Origin: CAZJJK01 sp964546285
Lineage (GTDB): Bacteria > Spirochaetota > Spirochaetia > Treponematales > Breznakiellaceae
Reading direction: 5' to 3'
NCBI GenBank assembly: GCA_964546285.1
Contig: CAZJJK010000032.1
Span: 1 to 28,298, forward strand
Length of the DNA stretch: 28,298 nt
The notes beneath the pieces are model-generated. The model saw only the letters and a list, made by a program, of their open reading frames with translations, had not been told where the DNA came from and made no database searches. Positions within the stretch are counted from its first letter, which is position 1; every line of letters starts with the position of its first letter. Both the position numbers and the translations under genes were made by a program. Of this stretch, positions 17,987 to 26,283 are shown in pieces.

Positions 17987-18528
17987 AGACGCCGCTCCGC
18001 GTACCAGCGAGATTTAGCGGAAAAGGCCGCGGCGAAGAACCCTAAGGCCGCTCCGCTTAGCGTCCCCGCCGCTAAAAACGGGGGAACAATCAGTTTTGTC
18101 GCTTCACCAAACACAAAAAACCATGACAAAGCTAGCTGAGCGGTACTAGACAACAAGGCCCCAGCGGTCCCCACACCGACAAACCCGATCAGGCGTGGAC
18201 CCAAACCACGTCTTAGTAAAAACATAAAAAAGGCTGACGCGGCGGAACCCGCGGCTGAAAATAAAAAAACATAGGAAAACAAGGTACCTGAGATCAGGTT
18301 TTGTCCGACTATCTTTAAAGCGATCAACGCGCAATAAGCGGGAAAGGGTAAAAGATCAATGCCCAGCATTAAGGGAAGATTAGCCAAGCCAAGCCGCATA
18401 AAGGGTACGGGTTTAGGTATTAAATACTCAATACCTGAAAGGAAAAGACAAAGAGCGCCTAATTGCGCGCTTGTCTCGCCGTAGCCGCTCGCGCTTTCAA
18501 TAGGTCGCCGCATCCAGAGCATCCTCAT
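17983..18528 (-). CDS. Gx transporter / heptaprenyl diphosphate synthase component I family membrane protein
   Basis: About 181 residues, nearly all hydrophobic, with five or six membrane segments. It begins near MRRPIESASGYGETSAQLGALCLFLSGIEYLIP and includes the LIPKPVPFMRLGLANLPLML segment, recognised as typical of the Hpre_diP_synt_I/Gx family. This family is annotated as heptaprenyl diphosphate synthase component I but looks like a substrate-binding membrane subunit; Listeria EetB belongs here. I chose the ATG at 18526-18528 because AAGGG precedes it; an in-frame ATG at 18561 would overlap the NusG-II gene by 65 bases. It overlaps genes on both sides, which indicates a tightly coupled operon. 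Confidence 0.8.
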   Translation of the reverse strand: MRMLWMRRPIESASGYGETSAQLGALCLFLSGIEYLIPKPVPFMRLGLANLPLMLGIDLLPFPAYCALIALKIVGQNLISGTLFSYVFLFSAAGSAASAFFMFLLRRGLGPRLIGFVGVGTAGALLSSTAQLALSWFFVFGEATKLIVPPFLAAGTLSGAALGFFAAAFSAKSRWYAERRL

Positions 18529-18910
18529 CGCGAGGCCCTTCAATACGGACCATAACACCATTTGGCAAACAGGCTATCCATTGTCCAACGGAAGTTATAG
18601 AACCGGCGGCGACACAGCTTTGATTGGCGCAAGGAGAAGAGACGACCGATGCCTGTCCATTATTTATTAAAACTTCCGTCTCACCAAGAGGCCCGGCAAC
18701 TTGAATCGTAGCGACGCTATCCAGAGGATATACCCAACTAGAGCCGCCCCCTTCAATAATCACCATAGCGGCTTGCTCCCTTTGCCCATACAGCGCCCAA
18801 GCGCTGACAACACTTAGGACCACGGCAACTAAAACGATAAGAATATCAAAAGGTTTGAGCCCTCTCCATATTTTAACGCCAGAATAATCAGTCGCTGTTG
18901 GTTTCCGCAC
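18497..18910 (-). CDS. NusG domain II-containing membrane-anchored protein
   Basis: 137 residues. A single membrane anchor (ILIVLVAVVLSVVSAWAL, ~23-40) is followed by a small beta-rich domain outside the membrane. That domain carries SPCANQSCVAAG and WIACLPNGVMVRI, the cysteine-containing signature of the NusG domain II family (which is not the transcription factor itself). The family includes EetA-type proteins next to Gx proteins in quinone- or flavin-linked loci. The GTG start at 18908-18910 overlaps the upstream FKBP gene by 23 bases. A role in membrane redox is inferred from context, and the molecular function of the family is poorly known. Confidence 0.8.
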   Translation of the reverse strand: MRKPTATDYSGVKIWRGLKPFDILIVLVAVVLSVVSAWALYGQREQAAMVIIEGGGSSWVYPLDSVATIQVAGPLGETEVLINNGQASVVSSPCANQSCVAAGSITSVGQWIACLPNGVMVRIEGPRDEDALDAATY

Positions 18911-19466
18911 TTTTCACGCCATCATGATCGCCGCAATCGCAATCATCGCCGCAATCGCAATCATCGCCGCAATCGCAATCAGCACCACAACCGCAAGTGC
19001 CGCAAGCTTCCGCGTGAAGCTGGGCTAATTCGCCAGAACTGGCTTCTCGAACTTTTACTATGCTTACGTCAAAGTTCAGATCCATCCCAGCTAAGGGATG
19101 GTTCGCGTCCACCGTAGCCATTCCGGCACCGACCTTCGCGATAGTTACTAAGCGTTTGCCCGCGCTTGTTTCAGCCTCAAACTGCATACCGGCTTCTACC
19201 TGCGGAACACCGGCGAAGCGATCAAGGGGAACATTGATAACAAGGCTCTCATCTCGATCGCCATACGCTTCCGCGGCGAGAACCGCGACCTTTAGGCAGG
19301 CCCCCTCGGCCTTACCCTCAAGGGCCTTTTCAAGCCCGGGGATTAGCCCGCCATTCCCATGTATGTACGATAAAGGGTCCTTACCCTTGGACGAATCCAA
19401 TACTTGGCCCTTCGCGTCGGTTAAGGTGTAGTCGATACTCACGACTCGGTCTTTCGCTACAATCAT
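18888..19466 (-). CDS. SlyD-like FKBP-type peptidyl-prolyl isomerase with Cys/His metal-binding tail
   Basis: 192 residues. Residues ~1-140 form a SlyD-type FKBP: YTLTDAKGQVLDSS, PLSYIHGNGGLIPGLEKALEG and EAYGDRDESLVINVP, followed by the inserted flap (IF) chaperone region and a return to the FKBP fold. The tail (~150-185) is rich in Cys, Asp, His and Gly: CGTCGCGADCDCGDDCDCGDD. E. coli SlyD has a comparable His/Cys-rich tail that binds nickel and zinc. It should isomerise prolyl bonds, chaperone clients and bind metal in the cytoplasm. Part of the tail is coded by perfect 18-base tandem repeats. It is the first gene of a four-gene minus-strand operon. Confidence 0.9.
   Translation of the reverse strand: MIVAKDRVVSIDYTLTDAKGQVLDSSKGKDPLSYIHGNGGLIPGLEKALEGKAEGACLKVAVLAAEAYGDRDESLVINVPLDRFAGVPQVEAGMQFEAETSAGKRLVTIAKVGAGMATVDANHPLAGMDLNFDVSIVKVREASSGELAQLHAEACGTCGCGADCDCGDDCDCGDDCDCGDHDGVKSAETNSD
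18927..18980 (-). repeat. Three perfect 18-bp tandem repeats coding the metal-binding tail
   Basis: The unit ATCGCCGCAATCGCAATC (plus strand) occurs three times in direct succession at 18927-18944, 18945-18962 and 18963-18980. Eighteen bases keep the frame, and each unit codes for six residues of the Asp-Cys-Asp-Cys-Gly-Asp type in the SlyD-like protein. Perfect identity suggests recent slippage, so copy number may vary between strains. Confidence 0.9.
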
Positions 19467-19594
19467 AGGGCCTTTATACTATTTTTCCCCCGTTTACGAT
19501 AGTCGCGCTACAGCCTAGCTATGCTTTTTTAGGGTAACGTGCGATATAAATGGCGTACATATCGATATAGCTTCAAGTAAATTCATTACCGTGA

Positions 19595-19623
19595 TGGACA
19601 ATCCAGCGCGGAGCGGCTATACT
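19595..19623 (+). promoter_or_regulatory. Candidate promoter of the small membrane protein gene
   Basis: TGGACA at 19595-19600 and TATACT at 19618-19623 are separated by exactly 17 bases. This would give a leader of about 40 bases before the ATG at 19672, which has its own AAAGGAG site. It is a good consensus match but untested. Confidence 0.5.
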
Positions 19624-19671
19624 TTTTTTGCTTTTGTCACAGTAACGTTATGAAACATAAAGGAGCTCGCG

Positions 19672-19953
19672 ATGGATAACAGGACTAGTCTGTTGCTCTT
19701 CATCGGCCTCGTCGTCCTCTTCGCTTTTACGTTTATTTTCGGACTGGACGCTTTGACTCTGCCGAATCTCCGCTATGGAGTAATCGCCTTAATCGGTTAT
19801 ACCATTTGTTTAGGTTTTTCTCTTTTTCAAGGAATGCTTTTAAGCAAGGACCGCGCGGCGATGACTTGGTGGTTTTTCGCTTACGCGATAATCTGCGCCA
19901 TAGTTTATGTATGGTACCTGACCCGCTGCGGCACCGCCTTCGGTTGGTGGTAA
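19672..19953 (+). CDS. Small three-helix membrane protein, unknown function
   Basis: 93 residues forming three hydrophobic segments: LLLFIGLVVLFAFTFIFGL (~7-25), YGVIALIGYTICLGFSLFQ (~35-53) and WWFFAYAIICAIVYVWYLT (~66-84), with short polar turns and a GFGWW-like C-terminus (AFGWW). I do not recognise the family. A clear AAAGGAG ribosome site, a consensus-like promoter and a terminator 70 bases after the stop argue that it is a real monocistronic gene. Confidence 0.7.
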   Translation: MDNRTSLLLFIGLVVLFAFTFIFGLDALTLPNLRYGVIALIGYTICLGFSLFQGMLLSKDRAAMTWWFFAYAIICAIVYVWYLTRCGTAFGWW

Positions 19954-20020
19954 GAGGAACAGCCTTCCTCTCTATTCAGGCCGACCTAAAGATTACATTT
20001 ATTTAGAAGCGCATCATGTT

Positions 20021-20052
20021 ATGGCCGCTCCGGTTTGAGCGGTCATTTTTTT
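20021..20052 (+). terminator. Rho-independent terminator of the small membrane protein gene
   Basis: Arms ATGGCCGCTC and GAGCGGTCAT pair around the loop CGGTTT (one G-T pair), and the 3' arm runs straight into seven T. It lies about 70 bases after the stop codon at 19953. Confidence 0.85.
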
Positions 20053-20079
20053 AAGAAACGCTTTTTAGAGTCTGATATA

Positions 20080-20212
20080 CTGCTGCCAATTCTGTTGCAA
20101 ACCGCTTAAAATTTATCTTCATATCCAACTGAACTTAAAAATAATTCGATTTAAGGTTTTTAGGCAAAACCAGCTCTACACTGCCCTTTTTCGCGACAAA
20201 ATTGACGGTAGC
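20080..20212 (-). mobile_element. Short non-autonomous element, copy upstream of the trp operon
   Basis: It begins at 20080 with CTGCTGCCAATTCTGTTGCA, the right-end form of the insertion sequence's terminal repeat. It then shows CTTCATATCCAAC and, near 20171-20193, a segment that is the reverse complement of AAAAGGGCAGTGTAGAGCTG, also found inside the element at 27254-27452. A weak match to the other terminal repeat (ACAAAATTGACGGTAG) ends near 20212. It has no coding capacity. The two short elements therefore sit on either side of the trp operon in opposite orientations. The distal end of this copy is uncertain. Confidence 0.6.
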
Positions 20213-20314
20213 CGTAAAGGCTCAAGGCGCTTTCATATCCTCCAGCTCAGCCTTAAAAGTCTTACAAAGAAAAACGACGGCTTTTGAAAAAGAAAGCTTC
20301 CACAATTGTTTCTA

Positions 20315-20343
20315 TTGACAGAAACTTAACATTCATATATCTT
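20315..20343 (+). promoter_or_regulatory. Candidate promoter of the trp operon
   Basis: A perfect TTGACA at 20315-20320 is followed 17 bases later by TATCTT at 20338-20343 (TATATC two bases earlier is an alternative). The leader to the ATG at 20385 is only about 35 bases. It holds no Trp-codon leader peptide, no T-box and no terminator/antiterminator pair that I can see. Control, if any, is likely by an operator or by feedback on the enzymes. The interval 20213-20314 shows no gene. Confidence 0.5.
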
Positions 20344-20384
20344 TCATTAATGTTACTATCTATAGAAACGCACGGAGCGAAACG

Positions 20385-21821
20385 ATGAGTGGTAAACGTG
20401 GCGATGAGCTAATTATCTCGATACCCGGCGAACGCTTTACCCCTTTCACCTTAGCTAAAAAGCTGTCAGCCAAAGCCATCCTTGAATCGGCGTCGTTCAA
20501 GCAGGGACGAGAACGGTATTCGCTTATCCTTGTGGATGAAGCGTTTCGGATTCGGCAGACCGCGGACTCGCTTGTACTGATCCTGGATGGGAAAGAAAGA
20601 CCCTGGGTTTTCAGCGAGGGCCAAACCACAAAGGCTGGCCGCCAGCTAGATATTCTGGACGCGTTGGAGGAGCTTGCCTCGGAAAACGCCGGCGCGGCGC
20701 CAGGCTTGCCCATACCCGCGGCCGGCATCGGCTTTTTCGCTTACGACTTCGTTCGCCGTTGTGACAAAGCGCATATCGCGCGAAAGCCTGATACTATCGG
20801 CGTGCCTGAGGCGGAGTTCATCGTCGCTCATCTATATGTGGTTTTTGATCATTATACGGATACTATTCATATAATTGGCCTAAATTACAGCTTACATAGC
20901 ATCGATCTGGATAAACGGATTAGCGAACTCCGAAAACGCCTATCCGACCTAGACTTCAGTCATCTTGCCCCGCCTGACGAACTGCATCCCTTCACCGTTA
21001 TCTCCGACGAGGAAGCGGATAAGCTCGTATATATGAAGGGCGTGGACACCATAAGGGAACATATAATCGCCGGCGACATCATCCAAGCCGTGTTATCGCG
21101 ACGCCTAAGCGCCACATCCTCTCTACCGCCGTTGGAAGCGTATAGGCGGCTTCGCTCTGTAAGCCCCTCTCCCTATCTTTTTTATATCGATTTTGGCGAC
21201 TATGTGCTTTTAGGCGCGTCACCCGAAAGCCTAGCGCGCCGTAGAGACGGCGTGGCTTCCATACGACCGATAGCCGGAACGCGGCGTAGAGGCAAAAACG
21301 CGGAAGAGGATGCCGCGTTGGAAAAAGAGTTGCTCGCCGATCCAAAAGAACGGGCGGAGCACCTTATGCTGGTGGACTTGGCTCGCAATGATTTAGGCCG
21401 TGTCTGTTCCGCCGGCTCGGTTCGCGTAACAAAAAACATGGAATGTGAGCACTTTTCCCATGTCATGCATATCGTTTCCGAAGTTGAAGGCAGCTTAGCC
21501 CCAGGACAAACCATAGGCGCCTTCTTGCGAGCGGCTTTTCCAGCCGGAACGGTTTCTGGGGCGCCAAAGCTCCGCGCGATGGAGATCGTTTCGGAGCTGG
21601 AACGGTATGATCGCAGCTTCTACGCTGGGGCCGTCGGCTATCTGGACGCCTCAGGCGGTATGGATACCTGCATCACTATACGCTCAGCGCTGGTTAAAGA
21701 CGGCCTTTGGCAACTACAAGCCGGCGCGGGTATAGTCTACGGCTCCGACCCCGAACGAGAGTGGGAAGAAACCAACCAAAAGCTCGCCGCCTTAAGGGCG
21801 GCTTTATCAGGAGGCCGCTAA
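20385..21821 (+). CDS. trpE: Anthranilate synthase component I
   Basis: 478 residues. With TrpG it converts chorismate and glutamine (or ammonia) to anthranilate, the first step of the pathway. The chorismate-binding domain has YLFYIDFGDYVLLGASPESL, IAGTRRRGKN, HLMLVDLARNDLGRV, HFSHVMHIVSEV and FPAGTVSGAPKLRAMEI. ILESASF at ~32-38 corresponds to the LLES region where tryptophan binds for feedback inhibition in characterised TrpE, so feedback control is likely. The GGAG ribosome site at 20374-20377 sits 7 bases before the ATG. The TAA stop shares its last base with the ATG of trpGD, so the subunits are translationally coupled. PabB is excluded by the operon context. Confidence 0.96.
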   Translation: MSGKRGDELIISIPGERFTPFTLAKKLSAKAILESASFKQGRERYSLILVDEAFRIRQTADSLVLILDGKERPWVFSEGQTTKAGRQLDILDALEELASENAGAAPGLPIPAAGIGFFAYDFVRRCDKAHIARKPDTIGVPEAEFIVAHLYVVFDHYTDTIHIIGLNYSLHSIDLDKRISELRKRLSDLDFSHLAPPDELHPFTVISDEEADKLVYMKGVDTIREHIIAGDIIQAVLSRRLSATSSLPPLEAYRRLRSVSPSPYLFYIDFGDYVLLGASPESLARRRDGVASIRPIAGTRRRGKNAEEDAALEKELLADPKERAEHLMLVDLARNDLGRVCSAGSVRVTKNMECEHFSHVMHIVSEVEGSLAPGQTIGAFLRAAFPAGTVSGAPKLRAMEIVSELERYDRSFYAGAVGYLDASGGMDTCITIRSALVKDGLWQLQAGAGIVYGSDPEREWEETNQKLAALRAALSGGR

Positions 21822-23443
21822 TGATCGTCATTATCGATAATTACGATTCCTTTACCTACAATGTCTATCAAAGTTTTATCCGTCTGACAAAGGAAGAAGT
21901 GCGTGTTTTTCGCAATGATGAGATCGATCTGGACCGCTTAGAAGCGCTTGCCCCTAGTCGGCTGGTAATTTCGCCCGGCCCCGGCCGGCCGTCGCAAGCT
22001 GGCATCAGCGTCGCGGCTATCCGCCGTTTTGCCGGACGCATTCCTATTCTCGGTATCTGTTTGGGACACCAAGCCATCGGCGAGGCCTTCGGCGGACAAA
22101 TAAGCGGCGCCAAGCATATTCGCCATGGCGAAACCGATGAAATCGCCTTAGATGGTCATGGGCTTTTCCGAGCGCTTGGGCCAAAATCGACCTTTACACG
22201 ATACCATAGCTTAGTCATAGCCGATAACGCGTCTTTTCCCTCGGAGCTTGAAGTCAGCGCGCGATCTAGCGACGGCGACATCATGGGTATTAGGCATCGC
22301 CGCTATAATATAGAAGGGGTGCAATTCCACCCGGAGTCTATCGCTTCCGAAGACGGCGACACTCTGATAAAGGCCTTTTTAAACTATCGCCGCGACGCGT
22401 TCGGTTTTAGGGATATTTTACAGAAACTATTAAACGGAAAAGACTTAGATCGCGCGGAAGCGGAATCTTTTATGGAAGAACTTACGGATGGCTCCCTGGA
22501 TACCGCTCAGATCACCGCCATACTAGTAGCCATGGCGTCCAAAGGGCCTTCGGCCGCGGAGATAGCCGGCTGCGCCTCGGTGCTTCGGCGTAAGAAAACG
22601 CCCTTCCTCAGCGCGTTTGGCGCGGACCAAAGCCCGGCCTTCAAGGAACTGATAGATACCTGTGGCACTGGCGGGGATGAAAAAGGTTCATTTAATATTA
22701 GTTCGATGGCTGCCCTAGTCGCGGCCGCCTGCGGCGTTTCAGTGGCCAAACATGGAAACCGCGCTGTTTCAAGCCGTTCCGGCAGCGCCGATTTCTACGA
22801 AGCCCTTGGCGTTCCCGTTAATATCAGCCCGGAGATAGCCCGCTCGCTGCTTGAGAAGACCAATTTCGCCTTTTTATTCGCGCCTCTGTACCATGGCGCT
22901 ATGCGTTTCGCCGCTCCGGCGCGAAAAGCTTTAGGCGTAAAAACGATTATGAACCTGATTGGCCCCCTGGCTAATCCAGCTGACGCTAAATATCAGGTTA
23001 TCGGAGTTTATGATCAGAAACTATTAAGGCCGGTCGCGGAAGCGGCGAGGTTGCTCGGCGTGGAGAGGGTAATAACGGTCACCAGCCGAGACGGCTTTGA
23101 TGAATTTTCCCCCTGCGCCCCAAGCGATATGGTGGAAATTGGACCCGACGGCATGGTTGTTGAATCAGTCTTTGATCCCATCAGTCTGGGTTTTGGCAGC
23201 TACCGCTCAGAAGAACTGGCCGGGGGAGACGCGACGGAAAACGCTCGCTTAGCCCGCGATCTTCTGGGCGGCGCCGGCCGTCCGGCTCTGGAGGCGGCTG
23301 TCGCTTTTAACGCCGGCGCCGCCTTGTATGTCGCGGGCAAGGTGGCCAGCATAGCTGACGGCGCTAGATTAGCGGCCAGCGCTATGGCGGACGGTAAGGC
23401 GGCGGCTAAAATTGAGGAACTCCGGGGCGCCCGCTGTGCCTGA
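21821..23443 (+). CDS. trpGD: TrpG-TrpD fusion: anthranilate synthase glutaminase plus anthranilate phosphoribosyltransferase
   Basis: 540 residues from the ATG at 21821, which is preceded by AGGAGG and overlaps the trpE stop by one base. Residues 1 to ~190 are a class I glutamine amidotransferase with SPGPGRPS, GICLGHQ (C80) and GVQFHPES (H170, E172), which supplies ammonia to TrpE. Residues ~195-540 are anthranilate phosphoribosyltransferase, with the PRPP-binding CGTGGD (281-286) and KHGNRAVSSRSGSAD (310-324), joining anthranilate to PRPP. The join is short, with no long linker. Fused trpGD is known in enterics and Thermotoga. The whole protein contains no tryptophan. An open frame continues back to 21707 inside trpE but has no support as a start. 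Confidence 0.95.
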   Translation: MIVIIDNYDSFTYNVYQSFIRLTKEEVRVFRNDEIDLDRLEALAPSRLVISPGPGRPSQAGISVAAIRRFAGRIPILGICLGHQAIGEAFGGQISGAKHIRHGETDEIALDGHGLFRALGPKSTFTRYHSLVIADNASFPSELEVSARSSDGDIMGIRHRRYNIEGVQFHPESIASEDGDTLIKAFLNYRRDAFGFRDILQKLLNGKDLDRAEAESFMEELTDGSLDTAQITAILVAMASKGPSAAEIAGCASVLRRKKTPFLSAFGADQSPAFKELIDTCGTGGDEKGSFNISSMAALVAAACGVSVAKHGNRAVSSRSGSADFYEALGVPVNISPEIARSLLEKTNFAFLFAPLYHGAMRFAAPARKALGVKTIMNLIGPLANPADAKYQVIGVYDQKLLRPVAEAARLLGVERVITVTSRDGFDEFSPCAPSDMVEIGPDGMVVESVFDPISLGFGSYRSEELAGGDATENARLARDLLGGAGRPALEAAVAFNAGAALYVAGKVASIADGARLAASAMADGKAAAKIEELRGARCA

Positions 23444-25004
23444 GGACGATATACTTGACCGCATTGTAGCGCAGCGGCGGGCTGATCTAGCCCGACTAGG
23501 ACCAAACCTTGGGCACACGCTGCCGGCTAAACGGCAAAGGCCCAGCCGCTCTTTTCTAGCGGAGAGCGGCGCTATCCTGGAAATTAAGCGCGCCTCGCCC
23601 TCCAAAGGCGATATAGCTCCAGCCTTGGATCCCGCTCGACAAGCTCGCGCTTATGCCGCCGCCGGCGCCGCGGCGGTATCCGTACTGACCGAAAGCCATT
23701 TTTTCCATGGCTCGCTTAATGATTTAATGGCGGCGGCCGCCGCCGCGCCGGAACTGCCTTTTCTACGTAAAGATTTTCTGCTTTCGGAAGCGGAAGTAGA
23801 AACTTCCTGGCGGGCGGGAGCTGACGCCGTTTTGTTAATCGCCCGTATCTTGGACACAGCCTTATTGTTGCGCATGGCTCGACTTTGCCGCTCTCTGGGC
23901 ATGACGCCGTTTATAGAAGTCCGCGAAAACGACGATTTCGCGAAACTCGCGGCGGCGGCGGCGGAAGGGCCTCTCCTTGCTGGCGTTAACGCCCGCGATC
24001 TAAAGAATTTCACGATAGACCCCCTTATTCCAGCGGCGGCGCTACAACGACTATCGGCGTCAGCCGTCTATGAATCAGGAATAACGACGCCGGCCGCGGC
24101 CGCTTATGCCCGACGGCTGGGTTATCATGGCGTTCTGATCGGCGAAGCCGCCGCCCGAGATCCAGACGCGGCGCTTGCTTTGGTTCACGCCTTCAACAAA
24201 GCAAAACCCGATAGGATTGGCGCTTTCTGGAAGACTATCGCCTTACATAAGGCGTCGCTGAAACCAAATCGGCCGCTCGTGAAGATTTGCGGATTAACCA
24301 ATCCGGAAGACGCCATGGCATCAGCCAGACTTGGCGCAGACCTTCTCGGTTTTGTCTTCGCGGAAAGTCCGCGCCGCGCTTCACCTTCATCCGTAGTGGA
24401 AACGCGGAATCAGTTGAAAAAGTTCGCGAAGCTTTTCAAGGAAAGCGGCGCGCCCCTATCCAGCGGCATCCCAGCGTTCAGTGGCGACACAGAATATCGG
24501 CCTCTTTTAGTCGGCGTCGTTACCGAAATAGAGTCCGATACCGCGCGCGAGGCTTTTTCTCTTGCGAAAGACGGCTATTTGGATGCCATACAATTTCATG
24601 GCGAGCTCGCCATAGAAAACAATATAACGGAGCTCTTTGCCCGCTTAGATATAGCGACAGGCGGAGCTGGCCGCTACGCGGCTATCAGAGTCGGGAGCGC
24701 GGATGACGGGGCCCTATATGACACCCTTAGGCGGAATGGCGAGCCAAGGGTACTGGCCGACGCCCTTGTCCCGGGCTCCAAAGGCGGTAGCGGTCAGGCC
24801 ATACGGCCTGAAGCGGCGACTCATTTAGCCTGCCGAGGCGGTTTTTGGATGGCTGGGGGCTTGGGACCGGATAATATTGGGCAGCTTATAAAAGCATATA
24901 AACCTGAGCTTGTAGACGCGTCCAGCCGTTTGGAAAAAACCAAGGGTAAAAAGGATATTGATATACTACGCGCGTACTTCAAGGAGATACATAATGCTGA
25001 ATGA
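23436..25004 (+). CDS. trpCF: TrpC-TrpF fusion: indole-3-glycerol-phosphate synthase plus phosphoribosylanthranilate isomerase
   Basis: About 522 residues. Residues 1 to ~260 are IGP synthase: EIKRASPSKG (E49, K51), FLRKDFLL (K112), FIEVREN (E161), VNARDL (N185) and ESGI (E213) match the catalytic set. Residues ~278-521 are PRA isomerase, with KICGLT (C284 general base) and LADALVPGSKGGSG (D441 general acid), ending in VDASSRLEKTKGKKD. They catalyse successive steps, isomerisation then ring closure. The start is taken as GTG 23436, overlapping the trpGD stop by 8 bases with GGGGC upstream; TTG 23412 is possible. The isomerase half carries an extra loop of about 20 residues near 330-352. The stop overlaps trpB by 11 bases. 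Confidence 0.93.
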   Translation: MPEDDILDRIVAQRRADLARLGPNLGHTLPAKRQRPSRSFLAESGAILEIKRASPSKGDIAPALDPARQARAYAAAGAAAVSVLTESHFFHGSLNDLMAAAAAAPELPFLRKDFLLSEAEVETSWRAGADAVLLIARILDTALLLRMARLCRSLGMTPFIEVRENDDFAKLAAAAAEGPLLAGVNARDLKNFTIDPLIPAAALQRLSASAVYESGITTPAAAAYARRLGYHGVLIGEAAARDPDAALALVHAFNKAKPDRIGAFWKTIALHKASLKPNRPLVKICGLTNPEDAMASARLGADLLGFVFAESPRRASPSSVVETRNQLKKFAKLFKESGAPLSSGIPAFSGDTEYRPLLVGVVTEIESDTAREAFSLAKDGYLDAIQFHGELAIENNITELFARLDIATGGAGRYAAIRVGSADDGALYDTLRRNGEPRVLADALVPGSKGGSGQAIRPEAATHLACRGGFWMAGGLGPDNIGQLIKAYKPELVDASSRLEKTKGKKDIDILRAYFKEIHNAE

Positions 25005-26283
25005 GGAAGGCGGAAATAGGATATTCCGCTCAAACGATGGTTTTTTTGGTCCATACGGTGGCCGTTATGTCCCGGAGGTGCTACGCGCCGCCGTGGACGA
25101 GATAGAAGCGTCCTATAATTCGGCTATGACTGATCCAGACTTTCTAAAGCGGCTGGATGAGTTACGTTCCGATTTTATCGGCAGACCAACCCCTCTACTC
25201 CGGGCGGAAAACGCTAGCCGCCTTCTAGGCGGCGCCGAACTATTTATCAAAATGGAAGGTTTGGCCCACACCGGCGCCCATAAAATAAACAATGCTATCG
25301 GACAGGCTCTATTGGCCAAGCGTATGGGTAAACGACGGGTAATCGCCGAAACAGGCGCCGGCCAACATGGCGTAGCGACCGCCTCCGCCTGCGCGAAACT
25401 GGGCTTAGACTGCGTCGTTTATATGGGTGAGATCGATGTGGACCGCCAACAACCAAACGTGGCTTCCATGGAGCTTTTCGGCGCTTCAGTCGTCCCGGTA
25501 AAATCCGGCTCGCGCACACTTAAGGACGCCGTCAACGAAGCTTTCCGAGACTGGTCATCTAGTTTTCCGGACACGTTTTACATACTCGGTTCAGCGCTGG
25601 GACCAGCGCCCTATCCGGATATGGTTCGCGGCTTTCAGTCAATTATCGGTAAGGAGACGGAGCGCCAATTGGCCGAGCGCGGCGTTACGGCGGAAGCTTT
25701 GGTGGCCTGCGTCGGCGGCGGCTCAAACGCGCTTGGTTTTTTTTCGCCTTTTTTGGATACGGAAACGCCGCGCCTTATCGGCGTGGAAGCAGGCGGGCGA
25801 GGTCCTGGCCGCGGCCAACACGCGGCGCGGATGACTGGCGATGGCGCTCGGACCGGTATAGTTCAAGGGTATAAAAGCCGTTTCCTACTGGATGAGGATG
25901 GACAGGTAGCGGCGACTAGTTCCATCTCCGCTGGTCTGGATTATCCTGGTATCGGCCCGGAATTGGCGGCGCTCGGTCGTTCAGGACGAGTGGAATTCCG
26001 CCGCGCTAGCGACACCGAAGCGCTTGAAGCCCTAGCCTTCTTCGCCAATACCGAAGGCATATTATTCGCTCTTGAAAGCGCGCACGCCGCGGCCGCCGCT
26101 ATCGAATTAGCGCGTTCGCTACGTGGGGATAAAGCGCTTGTCGTCAATATGTCCGGTCGGGGTGACAAGGACCTATTCATTACAGCGCCAGCTTTCCGTC
26201 CGGTTGAGTGGAAAGCCTTTCTTGAAAGAGAATTATCCGCCTTGTCAGCGAGGGGAACAGCTATCCCGGAAGGAGCTGAATGA
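24994..26283 (+). CDS. trpB: Tryptophan synthase beta subunit
   Basis: 429 residues from the ATG at 24994, which follows AAGGAGA and overlaps trpCF by 11 bases. It condenses indole, channelled from TrpA, with serine using PLP. The N-terminal GPYGGRYVPE is typical of the classical TrpB1 form. K97 in HTGAHKINN is the PLP lysine; GAGQHGVATA, CVGGGSNALGFF (phosphate loop) and SAGLDYPGIGPE are all present. The segment after GVEAGGRGPG differs from the usual GxGxxxxxH stretch but stays in frame. Its stop overlaps the trpA start (ATGA). Confidence 0.96.
   Translation: MLNEEGGNRIFRSNDGFFGPYGGRYVPEVLRAAVDEIEASYNSAMTDPDFLKRLDELRSDFIGRPTPLLRAENASRLLGGAELFIKMEGLAHTGAHKINNAIGQALLAKRMGKRRVIAETGAGQHGVATASACAKLGLDCVVYMGEIDVDRQQPNVASMELFGASVVPVKSGSRTLKDAVNEAFRDWSSSFPDTFYILGSALGPAPYPDMVRGFQSIIGKETERQLAERGVTAEALVACVGGGSNALGFFSPFLDTETPRLIGVEAGGRGPGRGQHAARMTGDGARTGIVQGYKSRFLLDEDGQVAATSSISAGLDYPGIGPELAALGRSGRVEFRRASDTEALEALAFFANTEGILFALESAHAAAAAIELARSLRGDKALVVNMSGRGDKDLFITAPAFRPVEWKAFLERELSALSARGTAIPEGAE

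Noticed and set aside
18921..18990. Short regularly repeated DNA resembling a CRISPR array
   Set aside because: The 18-base units are contiguous without spacers and are in frame within the SlyD-like gene, coding its Cys/Asp tail.
20213..20310. Possible gene remnant on the minus strand ending KAELEDMKAP then a stop
   Set aside because: The open frame is under 30 codons, has no recognisable family and no supported start; it could be chance.
20213..20384. T-box or Trp leader-peptide attenuator ahead of trpE
   Set aside because: No T-box consensus, no run of Trp codons and no terminator hairpin with a T run were found in the leader.
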